A stretch of DNA of 64,000 bases from Fibrobacter sp. (GTDB taxonomy: Bacteria; Fibrobacterota; Chitinivibrionia; Chitinivibrionales; Chitinispirillaceae): positions 58,467 through 122,466 of the forward strand of contig JAAZBG010000054.1 of assembly GCA_012513915.1 (NCBI GenBank), given 5' to 3'. The notes under the pieces were generated by a model. The model was not told the DNA's origin. It saw only the letters and a program-made list of their open reading frames with translations, and made no database searches. Shown here in pieces: positions 42,396 to 51,339 of this stretch. Position numbers and translations under genes: made by a program. Positions within the stretch are counted from its first letter, which is position 1. Every line of letters starts with the position of its first letter.

Positions 42396-43193
42396 TTACT
42401 GCTGTTCCCAGAGTGTTTCGAACAGACTGAGTGATTCATGTAGATCATTCTGACTGAATATTTCAAGTGTCACAACACCATTATAGTGCATCGATGCCAG
42501 TAGCCTTACAAAACGCAAAAGGACATCCTTATTCCCCTTATGTAAAGAGACATGATCTTTTCCGTCACATACACCATGAAGATGTACCACTCTGGTATCC
42601 GGGAGCATTTTTGCACAGATTTCTTCCCAGTTGTTATCGCCCCTTATCCACAAATGGCCGACATCAAGACAGTACTTACAATTACTCTTTTTGACGATGT
42701 CAAAATTCCATTCGGCTGGATAGGACAAATTTTCAATGACTAACCTTGATGAATCCCCCACTTTTTCTGCCAACAGTCTTATAGTGTCAAGACATCGTTC
42801 CTGCCAGTGCACTATCTGTTCCGGAGATGCATCGCTATTAATTCCCTCACAGTGAAGTACCCATGCACGGGGCTCCAGTATACTTGTACGCTCTACGATG
42901 TTTATTGCAGTCTCACAAAAGCGTTTTCGTTCTGCAGGATTATCTGATCCGGCTTTTCTATCGATAGGAAGATGAACTGTATACCCGCATTCGTTTTGCA
43001 CCGCATAATCTCTGAACTGTTCAACCAGTGAAACTGACGGGATATTTGAAAAATCCGGAGATTCAAAAAGTACAAGTTCGATGTCATCAACAAGCGGGGT
43101 CAGATACACCACATTTGGTAAAATATCATCAGGCAGGATATACGATGTCGTTCCTAATCTGAAAGGATATTTTTTTCGTTTATAGCTATTCAT
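42396..43193 (-). CDS. CbiR-like cobamide-remodelling phosphodiesterase (AP-endonuclease-2-like TIM barrel)
   Basis: RLGTTSYILPDDILPNVVYLTPLVDDIELVLFES, YTVHLPIDRKAG, LVIENLSYP, CLDVGHLW, VVHLHGV; last gene of a riboswitch-led btu operon. Confidence 0.72.
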   Translation of the reverse strand: MNSYKRKKYPFRLGTTSYILPDDILPNVVYLTPLVDDIELVLFESPDFSNIPSVSLVEQFRDYAVQNECGYTVHLPIDRKAGSDNPAERKRFCETAINIVERTSILEPRAWVLHCEGINSDASPEQIVHWQERCLDTIRLLAEKVGDSSRLVIENLSYPAEWNFDIVKKSNCKYCLDVGHLWIRGDNNWEEICAKMLPDTRVVHLHGVCDGKDHVSLHKGNKDVLLRFVRLLASMHYNGVVTLEIFSQNDLHESLSLFETLWEQQ

Positions 43194-43240
43194 AATGTAA
43201 ACTTTTAATCTACCTTTATTTAACTGGAATTGAGAGCGTA

Positions 43241-44227
43241 TTATACCATTAGTTTTTTTCTTCTTTTAAATAACAAAATCAAAAAAAACGGTCCGCCGAT
43301 AATTGATGTTATGATCCCGACAGGAATCTCCGTTGGTGGTGTGACAGAGCGTGCGATGGTATCGGTAATTACAAGAAACGTACCACCGGTGAGAAATGAT
43401 GTATACGCAAGCATCTTATGTTTTACACCGGGGAGAATCATTCTGCATGCATGAGGCCCAAGTATACCGACAAACCCAATCGGTCCGCAAATGGCGACAA
43501 TTATACCTATTATCAGGGCCGTTACAGTAATAAACAGTATCCGGCTTTTCTGTATGTTGATACCGCGGGAATGAGCAATGCTGTCTCCAGTTAAAAAGTG
43601 ATCAAGTTGTGTCATAACAGGAATTGCAACAACCATAAATATAAAAACCGGTATTCCGATTATACCAAGCATCTGGTAGTTCATACTGTCAACACTTCCC
43701 ATAATCCAGCGGACTATCTGAAAAGACTGATGCACCCCGGAAATAAAATGGATAAACATAATAAGCCCGGAACAGAGTGTTGCCACGATAACTCCGGCAA
43801 GCAGAAGCGTACTGGAATTGGAATCACGGGACCATGCGAACACATATATCAGTAATACCGACATTAGTGCACCTGTGAATGCACCGGCAATAACTATCGG
43901 CAGTCCAAGAACCACACCCCCTACCCCGGTATAAATGCAGATTGCAGCCCCCAGTGATGCACCGCTTGACACACCGAGGGTATAGGGATCAGCGAGCGGA
44001 TTCCTGAAAAGTGCCTGATACACCATACCGCATACAGCCAGTGCACCGCCGGCACACATGGCTACCAATGTTCTTGGAATTCGTATCTGTGTAAATATAT
44101 ACCTGATATTTTCATCGTTGATAATACTTCCTAAACTGAATGTATGAATTCCGAAAAAGGGACACAGTATAATTGACATAACAGCAACAACGGTAATACC
44201 TGCCACAATGAGAATTCTATGCTTCAT
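43241..44227 (-). CDS. Cobalamin-type ABC transporter permease (FecCD family, BtuC-like)
   Basis: RIPRTLVAMCAGGALAVCGMVYQALFRNPLADPYTLGVSSGASLGA; GPIGFVGILGPHACRMILPGVKHK. Confidence 0.92.
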   Translation of the reverse strand: MKHRILIVAGITVVAVMSIILCPFFGIHTFSLGSIINDENIRYIFTQIRIPRTLVAMCAGGALAVCGMVYQALFRNPLADPYTLGVSSGASLGAAICIYTGVGGVVLGLPIVIAGAFTGALMSVLLIYVFAWSRDSNSSTLLLAGVIVATLCSGLIMFIHFISGVHQSFQIVRWIMGSVDSMNYQMLGIIGIPVFIFMVVAIPVMTQLDHFLTGDSIAHSRGINIQKSRILFITVTALIIGIIVAICGPIGFVGILGPHACRMILPGVKHKMLAYTSFLTGGTFLVITDTIARSVTPPTEIPVGIITSIIGGPFFLILLFKRRKKLMV

Positions 44228-44233
44228 GAAAAC

Positions 44234-45055
44234 TTACTCCTCCCATGATCCGAAAACATCGAACCCATCATTGACACACCGATACCTCCTGAATTGAATC
44301 GAAAATATTTCAGTTAATATCCCGGGGCATTGGGTACGAAACTCACTGCTTTTTCCGGTGTAATAAAGTACCCCGTCACGAATTACTGCAACATGTGAAC
44401 AGCGATAAATTGCACTATTGATATCATGAGTTACCATTACAACGGTCAACGCAGCACGAGTGTTCAATCTGTCAAGGGCATTGAAAAACAGTTTGTCATG
44501 CGCCGGATCAAGGTATGTCGTTGGTTCGTCAAGAAGCAGAATCGGTGATTCCTGCGCAACCGCTCCCGCAAGTAAAACCCTTTGAAGTTCACCACCGCTC
44601 AGAGAATAGACATACCGTTCTTTCAACTTGTAAACATCACAAATACCAAGGGCGTCATCAACAACAGACTGATCATGTTTATCAGGAATTCCAAGCACGC
44701 TCATTCTGCAAAAACGTCCGAGCATAACATAGTCATTTACCGTATAGGGAATTGCATTTTCAGGTTTTTGGGGAACATAGGCAATAAGTGATGCCCGTTT
44801 TCGTGATGAATAGTGTTTTACCGGTTTATTGTTAACGCGAACAACCCCATCAGTTTGGGGAATCATGCCGGCGATTATTTTGATAAGTGATGATTTCCCG
44901 GCACCATTTGGACCGATAATAGCCCAGTGTTCATTCGCCCTGATATCAAATGACAGCTGTTTTAGAATTTCCCGGCCAGACAATTTCAGGGTAATGTTAT
45001 CAATTGCAATTGCGGTATCGTTTAGGTGCATAAAATTTCCATTTTCAGATCTCAA
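44234..45055 (-). CDS. Cobalamin-type ABC transporter ATP-binding protein (BtuD-like)
   Basis: Walker A GPNGAGKSSLIK, signature LSGGELQRVLLAGAVAQ, Walker B ILLLDEPTTYLDP. Confidence 0.92.
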   Translation of the reverse strand: MRSENGNFMHLNDTAIAIDNITLKLSGREILKQLSFDIRANEHWAIIGPNGAGKSSLIKIIAGMIPQTDGVVRVNNKPVKHYSSRKRASLIAYVPQKPENAIPYTVNDYVMLGRFCRMSVLGIPDKHDQSVVDDALGICDVYKLKERYVYSLSGGELQRVLLAGAVAQESPILLLDEPTTYLDPAHDKLFFNALDRLNTRAALTVVMVTHDINSAIYRCSHVAVIRDGVLYYTGKSSEFRTQCPGILTEIFSIQFRRYRCVNDGFDVFGSWEE

Positions 45056-45069
45056 TTGACAACAACTAA

Positions 45070-45975
45070 TCAGGATTTGCTGCTACTACTTCTAATTATT
45101 TCCTTAAGGTCCTCAATAAGAAGCAATATGCGAGGTCCTGGTACCGTTGCATATCCTTTGTCTATACAAAATATATTGTTTTGCTCAACAGCTTTAACAT
45201 TTTTCATAGCCAGCCAATCTCTAATGAGATCAGAACAATTGTAGTTACTCATAGCAGATGCGATATCGATAATAATGTCAGGATTGCAATACATAATACC
45301 CTCAGGGGATAACTTCGGGTATTGCGGCAGTGAATCATTAAATGCATTTATCCCTCCCGCAGCTTCAATAATTTCATTATAAATCGTACTCTTTCCCGCT
45401 AAGTAAACACTCCGTATCGCTCCTTCACCGGGATTTGCTCTTCCAACACAAAGCATTACTGATGGTCGCGGACCATTTAAACCAGAATCAAATTGATTGA
45501 TACTTTCTTTAAATTTCGCAACCAGCGAAATAGCAGAACTGTCAACACTACATGCTTTACCAATTCGTAAAAAAGACTCCTGCGTTGAATCGAGGGATGA
45601 GTAATTGACTGTTAACACATTGATACCCGCACGCTGAAGATACTCTTTTTGTACAATGTGTTCAGCTGTGCCAATTACAAGGTCAGCTCTCAGTGATACA
45701 ATTTTTTCAAGGTTTGCATCAGCGTAACCGCCAATTTTTTCAATTGTCAATGCAGAATCAGGATATTTGCAATAGGTAGTAACGCCGACCACTTTGCTGC
45801 CAAGTCCGAAAGCAAAAAGTGTTTCTGTAATACTTGGTGCGAGCGAGATGATTCTCTGTGGTGTTACAGAGGTTGTCATGGATGCGGGTTTAGTATTGCA
45901 GGTATTCACTACAATCGCAGCAATAACCACAACAAGTTGAATCAATCCTTTTACCTGCACATCAACCTCCCGCAC
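45070..45975 (-). CDS. Cobalamin-type ABC substrate-binding protein (BtuF-like)
   Basis: RIISLAPSITETLFAFGLGSKVVGVTTYCKYPDSA..KIGGYADANLEKIVSLRADLVI; N-terminal hydrophobic segment. Confidence 0.9.
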   Translation of the reverse strand: MREVDVQVKGLIQLVVVIAAIVVNTCNTKPASMTTSVTPQRIISLAPSITETLFAFGLGSKVVGVTTYCKYPDSALTIEKIGGYADANLEKIVSLRADLVIGTAEHIVQKEYLQRAGINVLTVNYSSLDSTQESFLRIGKACSVDSSAISLVAKFKESINQFDSGLNGPRPSVMLCVGRANPGEGAIRSVYLAGKSTIYNEIIEAAGGINAFNDSLPQYPKLSPEGIMYCNPDIIIDIASAMSNYNCSDLIRDWLAMKNVKAVEQNNIFCIDKGYATVPGPRILLLIEDLKEIIRSSSSKS

Positions 45976-46001
45976 TATTAAATGTATACAATTATCTGTG
46001 C

Positions 46002-47102
46002 TTATTCATTAATAATTGCAATACTTGATGGTATAAGTGTTCTTGATGTTTTAATAACCGGGCCCTGAAGAATATTATTCTTAAACACTTTGATTCCCAT
46101 ATTAAGCGAATCACATTCTCCGACATAGAGCGTGTTATTCTTTTTGTCATAACAAATACCACCGAATGCATCATTTACATCAGGTACAACAGCTACAATG
46201 TTCCCTGTCGAAAAATCTATTTCTTTTACATGCACATTATGATACGTCACGTAAACAGTCACATAAAAGATATCACCATTCTTGTGTTGAACATTATATG
46301 GACATCCACCAAGGCCTTCAGCGGTGATAACAGTCGTTACGCTTTTATCTGATAACTTTACAGCTTCAATTCCTGCATCACCGGCAGCCGCGGAATAACT
46401 TCCAGTATTCATTACATATAGATAGCCATTATTGCAGATTATTTTATTTCCATTTTTATATACAGTCGAAACAGTGTCCTCAATTTCGTTTGTCAACATA
46501 TTGATCTTTAAGATTAGTGATGGAATTTTATATGTATAACCATCCCGTCTCTGAAGCAACACATACAAATAATTCCCATCGATTTCAAGTGAACTTGCGT
46601 GGGGTGATGTGTTTCGATCCTTCATGTACGTATATTTAGAAATATCAATAGTTCCAGTTTTTGTAAGCGTCAACGGGTTAAATAGTGTAATAGCAGGTTT
46701 ATTCTGATTTGCAATAAATGCTTTTGTATCCGATAAAAAGGCGATGTCCTGCGGATTTGAACCCTCAGCAGAATCGGTTTTCATCTGATTAACCAATCCA
46801 TTTTTACCATTTTTTGATGGGTCATACTTTATAATATTATCTGCCCCAAATCTTTCAATAATATAAACATCTTTTTTATATGTTTTTACCATTGCATCAT
46901 GAAAAACTGGAAATCCTGTATTTTCTATTGCCTGTTTTTTAATACTTATCCACTCAAAATACCCTGACTGATTTAATCTTTGTGTGAAAAAAACCTTTGG
47001 TTCATCACTTGCTTCATTTTCAACAGGGCTTACTACACATTGCAATACAAGAACAATTAACATCAAAACCAGGCCGATACAGGCAATATTCTTTTTAATC
47101 AT
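46002..47102 (-). CDS. Beta-propeller lipoprotein in a cobamide operon (BtuG-like candidate)
   Basis: From internal Met: MIKKNIACIGLVLMLIVLVLQCVVSP (signal peptide with lipobox VLQC) and YncE/quinoprotein-like repeats (NPQDIAFLSDTKAFIANQNKPAITLFNPLTLTKTGTIDIS). The ORF track start is 47162. Confidence 0.65.
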   Translation of the reverse strand: MIKKNIACIGLVLMLIVLVLQCVVSPVENEASDEPKVFFTQRLNQSGYFEWISIKKQAIENTGFPVFHDAMVKTYKKDVYIIERFGADNIIKYDPSKNGKNGLVNQMKTDSAEGSNPQDIAFLSDTKAFIANQNKPAITLFNPLTLTKTGTIDISKYTYMKDRNTSPHASSLEIDGNYLYVLLQRRDGYTYKIPSLILKINMLTNEIEDTVSTVYKNGNKIICNNGYLYVMNTGSYSAAAGDAGIEAVKLSDKSVTTVITAEGLGGCPYNVQHKNGDIFYVTVYVTYHNVHVKEIDFSTGNIVAVVPDVNDAFGGICYDKKNNTLYVGECDSLNMGIKVFKNNILQGPVIKTSRTLIPSSIAIINE

Positions 47103-47161
47103 TTCAATACCCTTTTTTTGTGCAGGTTGTACAATACCCTGAATAGCATTATTTTTATCCA

Positions 47162-49420
47162 TTATATTTTAATGCGCAAATAAAAATTCCATTCATTCTG
47201 TGGAAATACAGTCCATGAATAATTACTCTCCTGTGTTCCTGAAATCAACGTTTCATATCTGATTACATCAGTTGTTAAATTGCTTATTGAAAAACCGGTT
47301 GTAATGTTTTTTGCTACTTTAATTGACATGTTTACATTGTGAAACAACGATCCCACTTCTTTTTCATTTGCCGGTACACGTAAAACATTTCCATCGTCAC
47401 GATAATATACCGTTTTAAATTCAAGCGAATAATTAAGTGTAAATCTTTTATGAATACTTAATTCGGTTCCTCCCGAAATTGTAAAATCAGGTTCATTCGG
47501 GAGCAATCTGCCATATTGATTATAATCAGTTGATACATTTCTTGCCTGTTGCCATGTTCCTGATATATCAAGTTTCAGAAACTGCCAGGGATAATATATC
47601 GATGACAGCTCAACTCCCTTTGTCAATGTCCTGCCAATATTGACCGGCTTACTCATTTTACCGTCATTATGAAAAACGATTCCATTTTTTATCGATTGCA
47701 TGAAAAAAATTGATTCAAGTTTTAAACGCAGTTTTTTAAATCTCAACCCGGCTTCAAAAACATTACCGTCTTCATTTTGTAAATCAGGATTTGGTATCAC
47801 GGCTCCATTAAAACCATATCGTTCACGTAATGAAGGTACCGCCATATACTTCGCACCATTAATAAAAATTCTGCCATACTCTGCAATCCCGCAATAGATA
47901 CCGCCAGCCATTGACCATGGATAATCAATTTCATCAGACCTCTTAACGACCTCTGAAAGCACAGTATTGTTTCCACCATCAGTTTCGCTTCTGGATAATT
48001 TACCAGCCAAAGAGATATGAGCTCCGGGATGAAAAACTCCACTCTGAAAATTCCAATCTGCATCACCAGCCAATGAAACTTCCTGTGAACTTCCGGGCCA
48101 GTCATTTCCTGTTATAATACTGTTAGTTTCAGTGTTTGTAAGTATTTTTGAATAATTTGCAGAGGCTGTTATGTCTGATGTCAACCCCGGGAGTATTCTG
48201 ATTTTAGATTGAATTGACATATTAATATTGTGAAGATCCGAACCTAATCTGCAGTATGAATCATGGAACATAACCATATTTCCATGTGCAGCGCCCATGC
48301 TTGAATCAAGACTTGTATAGAAGACTGAATTGCCGGTATATCCATAACCTATTTTTTTTGTAAAGGATACTTTTTTTAACGAGTCTATGCGATGATCAAG
48401 AGATGATAGTGTAAAAAGAGCAATAGACTCCTTTGCTTTAGCAGTCTTGTTGACAGAGCCTTCTGTTCCAGGTATTCCTGTTGCTGATGATGTTATACTG
48501 GCAGATAGCTGAAGTACTTTATCATTTGGTAATTCAATAGACGGAATAATCGAGATGGCGATTTTCTGATGTTCATGATTTCTTACTGTTGCAATAGTAT
48601 CATCTGATGTAATCACAGATGTTTTATTTCTATCAAAATATTTCCAGTCATTGTGACTTGACGTATAACTTACAGCACTAAACAATCTTATTCCATCTTT
48701 CACAGAGCTGTTAAGTTGAAGTGTAGCTTTACGATAGCCATAAGCACCAAAAGAGACACCGATACCTGATGCATTACCTTTCAGATGCTTCTTACTCGTT
48801 ATAGCTATCACACCGCCTAAAGAATTTCCACCATACGATGATGGTACTATTCCTTTGTATACTTTTATTTCATCCACATTTTCCAATTCAATTAATCCGA
48901 GGTCAACTGCGCCACCCATTGCAGAATTCAAATGAACTCCGTCAAGAAACACCTGAACTTCTTTCCCGTCAACACCTCGTATTGATACCGTCTGCAAGCT
49001 GCCTTCACCGCCATATTTTCTTGTTTGTACACCTGGTATATCAGCAATTACATCCGCAAGATTCTTACGCGTATCAATCCATTTTTCCGGCTTGATAATC
49101 GTCAACGACTGATTTGAATTAAATTCACGTTCCGCAACGGCATCAACATACACTTTGTCAAGTTTTACAAATTGAACATCAGCAGTACCCGGTTTTGATG
49201 ATTTTACCGTATCAACACATAATGGCTGTTCATAATGCATTAATGAATCTGTGATACTTGTGGCATCGTAAATGGTATCATTTACAAAAGTTAACGTATG
49301 CTTTTGTACAAGCGGCACGGAGAGAGTATCACCAGAGGATATACTATCACCTAAAGTTTTACAAATAAATCCACAGGTAACCCATGCAATGAGCACAATA
49401 GAGAAACTAAAACTATTCAT
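47162..49420 (-). CDS. TonB-dependent outer-membrane receptor (BtuB-like)
   Basis: Plug: TRKNLADVIADIPGVQTRKYGGEGSLQTVSIRGVDGKEVQVFLDGVHLN...IKVYKGIVPSSYGGNSLGGVIAITSKK; downstream of a cobalamin riboswitch. Confidence 0.9.
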   Translation of the reverse strand: MNSFSFSIVLIAWVTCGFICKTLGDSISSGDTLSVPLVQKHTLTFVNDTIYDATSITDSLMHYEQPLCVDTVKSSKPGTADVQFVKLDKVYVDAVAEREFNSNQSLTIIKPEKWIDTRKNLADVIADIPGVQTRKYGGEGSLQTVSIRGVDGKEVQVFLDGVHLNSAMGGAVDLGLIELENVDEIKVYKGIVPSSYGGNSLGGVIAITSKKHLKGNASGIGVSFGAYGYRKATLQLNSSVKDGIRLFSAVSYTSSHNDWKYFDRNKTSVITSDDTIATVRNHEHQKIAISIIPSIELPNDKVLQLSASITSSATGIPGTEGSVNKTAKAKESIALFTLSSLDHRIDSLKKVSFTKKIGYGYTGNSVFYTSLDSSMGAAHGNMVMFHDSYCRLGSDLHNINMSIQSKIRILPGLTSDITASANYSKILTNTETNSIITGNDWPGSSQEVSLAGDADWNFQSGVFHPGAHISLAGKLSRSETDGGNNTVLSEVVKRSDEIDYPWSMAGGIYCGIAEYGRIFINGAKYMAVPSLRERYGFNGAVIPNPDLQNEDGNVFEAGLRFKKLRLKLESIFFMQSIKNGIVFHNDGKMSKPVNIGRTLTKGVELSSIYYPWQFLKLDISGTWQQARNVSTDYNQYGRLLPNEPDFTISGGTELSIHKRFTLNYSLEFKTVYYRDDGNVLRVPANEKEVGSLFHNVNMSIKVAKNITTGFSISNLTTDVIRYETLISGTQESNYSWTVFPQNEWNFYLRIKI

Positions 49421-49464
49421 GTTCGAAGAATTCCCTGAACCCTGTTTCCTGAGGATTCAAAAGT

Positions 49465-49645
49465 GTGTACGATTCAGGCAGGTTTCCTGGCTTTCCCGAT
49501 CTTGCCGCCTTCCCATCCGCACCGTTAGTGGACAGTGGCCTGGATTGGCAATACCCTGATTATTTACAATCAGTTAAGGGATTCACAGTGGCAGGTCCGC
49601 TTGGGCATCACACCCATATTCCCTGGCTCCTGAATTAAATTTTGA
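49465..49645 (-). ncRNA. Cobalamin (B12) riboswitch
   Basis: Minus strand: B12 box AGCCAGGAAACCTGCCT (complement of about 49476-49493), GGAAGGCGGCAAG, GCGGACCTGCCACTG, and a 5' arm GGAGCCAGGGAATATGGGTGTGATGCCC. Confidence 0.93.
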
Positions 49646-49684
49646 TGGTATAAGATAGATTGTTGTTAGGAAAAAGGCAAGAAG

Positions 49685-49790
49685 AAGTGACGAGTGACGA
49701 GTGACGAGTGACAAGTGACGTGTATTTCCACTTTCCACTTTCCACTTTCCACTTTCCACTTGCTACTTGCTACTTGCTACACCGAACATA
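49685..49790. repeat. Compound heptanucleotide tandem repeats: (AGTGACG)n, (TTTCCAC)n, (TTGCTAC)n
   Basis: AAGTGACGAGTGACGAGTGACGAGTGACAAGTGACG, then about five TTTCCAC units, then about three TTGCTAC units. Confidence 0.93.
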
Positions 49791-49815
49791 AAAATTGACA
49801 AAGCTCGTCACATTT

Positions 49816-50211
49816 TCAAACCAGATCTACCGCCCGATGCAATTTATCCTGAATTTCCTTTGCAACACTCTCCAGTGCAGGATTATTGACATTTTGCATT
49901 GACACAGTGGGGTTTACGCATGCAACTTCGATCTCACCTGATGTATTTTCCTGCACAATCACATTGCATGGGAGCAGGACACCAATCTTGTCCTCAGCCT
50001 GTAAAGCCTTATACGCATATGGTGGATTACACGCTCCAAGTATCCGGTACTTTTTGAAATCAACATTCAGCTTTTCTTTCATCGTCTTTGTTATGTCAAT
50101 TTGTGTAATTATCCCAAAGCCCTCATTTTTAAGATTACCGGTGACTTTCTCAATTATTTCTTCGAATGATCCCAGTACTTTTTTACTGTAATAATATGAC
50201 ATATTGCCCAC
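49816..50211 (-). CDS. DUF302 domain-containing protein
   Basis: GFGIITQIDITKTMKEKLNVDFKKYRILGACNPPYAYKALQAEDKIGVLLPCNVIVQE is typical DUF302. Confidence 0.88.
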   Translation of the reverse strand: MGNMSYYYSKKVLGSFEEIIEKVTGNLKNEGFGIITQIDITKTMKEKLNVDFKKYRILGACNPPYAYKALQAEDKIGVLLPCNVIVQENTSGEIEVACVNPTVSMQNVNNPALESVAKEIQDKLHRAVDLV

Positions 50212-50325
50212 CTTTCGTAGTATATCCGGTTATGCTAATACTTTACAATGTTACATTTCAAATGTGCCAACTGACTTGTAACGACTTGATACACGAAGTA
50301 ATCAAGACGCCATTCAATGGCGTCT

Positions 50326-50757
50326 TTACAGGTTTTTAGTTATTTTGCTTTCGTACGCAGCAGCGCTGTTTGCTCCGGTGAGTGCGTCAACAACAACACC
50401 ATTTTTTACATAGACAACATAGGGTATTGCACCTACCTTAAAAAAGTTCGCAACAGCACTGTTCTGATCAACATTCACACGATAAAAATCAGCATTGCCG
50501 CTGTATTTTTCCGCAAGATTATCAAGTATCGGTGCGATGACTTTACACGGAGCACACCAGTCGGCGTACAAATCAATAACAAGGAGACGGTCATTTGAAT
50601 TCTCAAGTATTGATTTAAATTGCCCGGCATCAGCGATTAATGTCAGATTGCTTGACACATATGCAGAACCGGATGAACTTTTCTGGTAGTATAGCCCCGC
50701 AAATAATGCAAGTGCTATAACCGCTGTTATGATCCATTTTTTATTATCTGTTTTCAT
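50326..50757 (-). CDS. Membrane-anchored thioredoxin
   Basis: N-terminal TM segment; VIDLYADWCAPCKVIAPILDNLAEKY. Confidence 0.9.
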   Translation of the reverse strand: MKTDNKKWIITAVIALALFAGLYYQKSSSGSAYVSSNLTLIADAGQFKSILENSNDRLLVIDLYADWCAPCKVIAPILDNLAEKYSGNADFYRVNVDQNSAVANFFKVGAIPYVVYVKNGVVVDALTGANSAAAYESKITKNL

Positions 50758-50796
50758 TGTATCGCTCCGTATCCGGTAATTACATACCGTTATTAT

Positions 50797-51168
50797 TTAC
50801 ACTTTTTCCTCAACGCCAAGCACATCCCTGAAAAGACGCTTAAACTCATTTTTAGGCAACGCACCCTGAAGCATCTGAGGTTCTCCCTCTTTTGGTACAA
50901 ACAATATACTTGGTATACTTGTGATTCCAAAAGCCCCCGCAAGTTCCCGTTCAGTTTCTGTATTTACTTTATAAATGTCCAGCCGCCCTTCATATTCCTT
51001 TGACAACTGATCCAGTATCGGAGCGACCATTTTACACGGTCCACACCAGTCTGCATAAAAATCTATTACTGCAGGAAGCTCACCCTTGAATTTCCACTTT
51101 GCTTCACCGCCACCAAAACCGCATTCACATACTTTTTCTTTAAAACTGTTTAATGTTAGATGTTCCAT
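50797..51168 (-). CDS. Thioredoxin
   Basis: WKFKGELPAVIDFYADWCGPCKMVAPILDQLSKEYEGRLDIYKVNTETERELAGAFGITSIPSILF. Confidence 0.93.
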   Translation of the reverse strand: MEHLTLNSFKEKVCECGFGGGEAKWKFKGELPAVIDFYADWCGPCKMVAPILDQLSKEYEGRLDIYKVNTETERELAGAFGITSIPSILFVPKEGEPQMLQGALPKNEFKRLFRDVLGVEEKV

Positions 51169-51212
51169 AAATTCCTCCGGTTACTATTGTTATTGTTTAG
51201 TAATAAGACTGC

Positions 51213-51227
51213 GCAAACGCTATGCCA
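51213..51227 (-). promoter_or_regulatory. Candidate sigma-54 promoter for the thioredoxin gene(s)
   Basis: Minus strand TGGCATAGCGTTTGC: GG-N10-GC spacing, about 45 nt upstream of the 51168 start and divergent from a sigma-54 activator gene. Confidence 0.62.
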
Positions 51228-51279
51228 CGATATTTACCATTGAAATGCTTCAATTTCAAGATTCTTATTGCATTACGAG

Positions 51280-51336
51280 GTTAACAATAGTTAACTTAGT
51301 TAATGGTTAACAATTAACAGTTATCGAATGGTTAAC
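51280..51336. promoter_or_regulatory. Cluster of GTTAAC palindromes (candidate enhancer-binding site)
   Basis: GTTAAC at 51280, 51290, 51306 and 51331, plus AATTAAC at 51312, in a divergent intergenic region. Confidence 0.5.
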
Positions 51337-51339
51337 GGT

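Noticed and set aside
49272-49559. 95-aa plus-strand ORF
   Set aside because: Runs antisense through the btuB start and the cobalamin riboswitch.
50304-50326. Terminator for the thioredoxin gene (AAGACGCCATT-C-AATGGCGTCTT)
   Set aside because: A near-perfect palindrome, but no T-tract follows on the minus strand, so intrinsic termination is not supported; could be a processing or regulatory hairpin.
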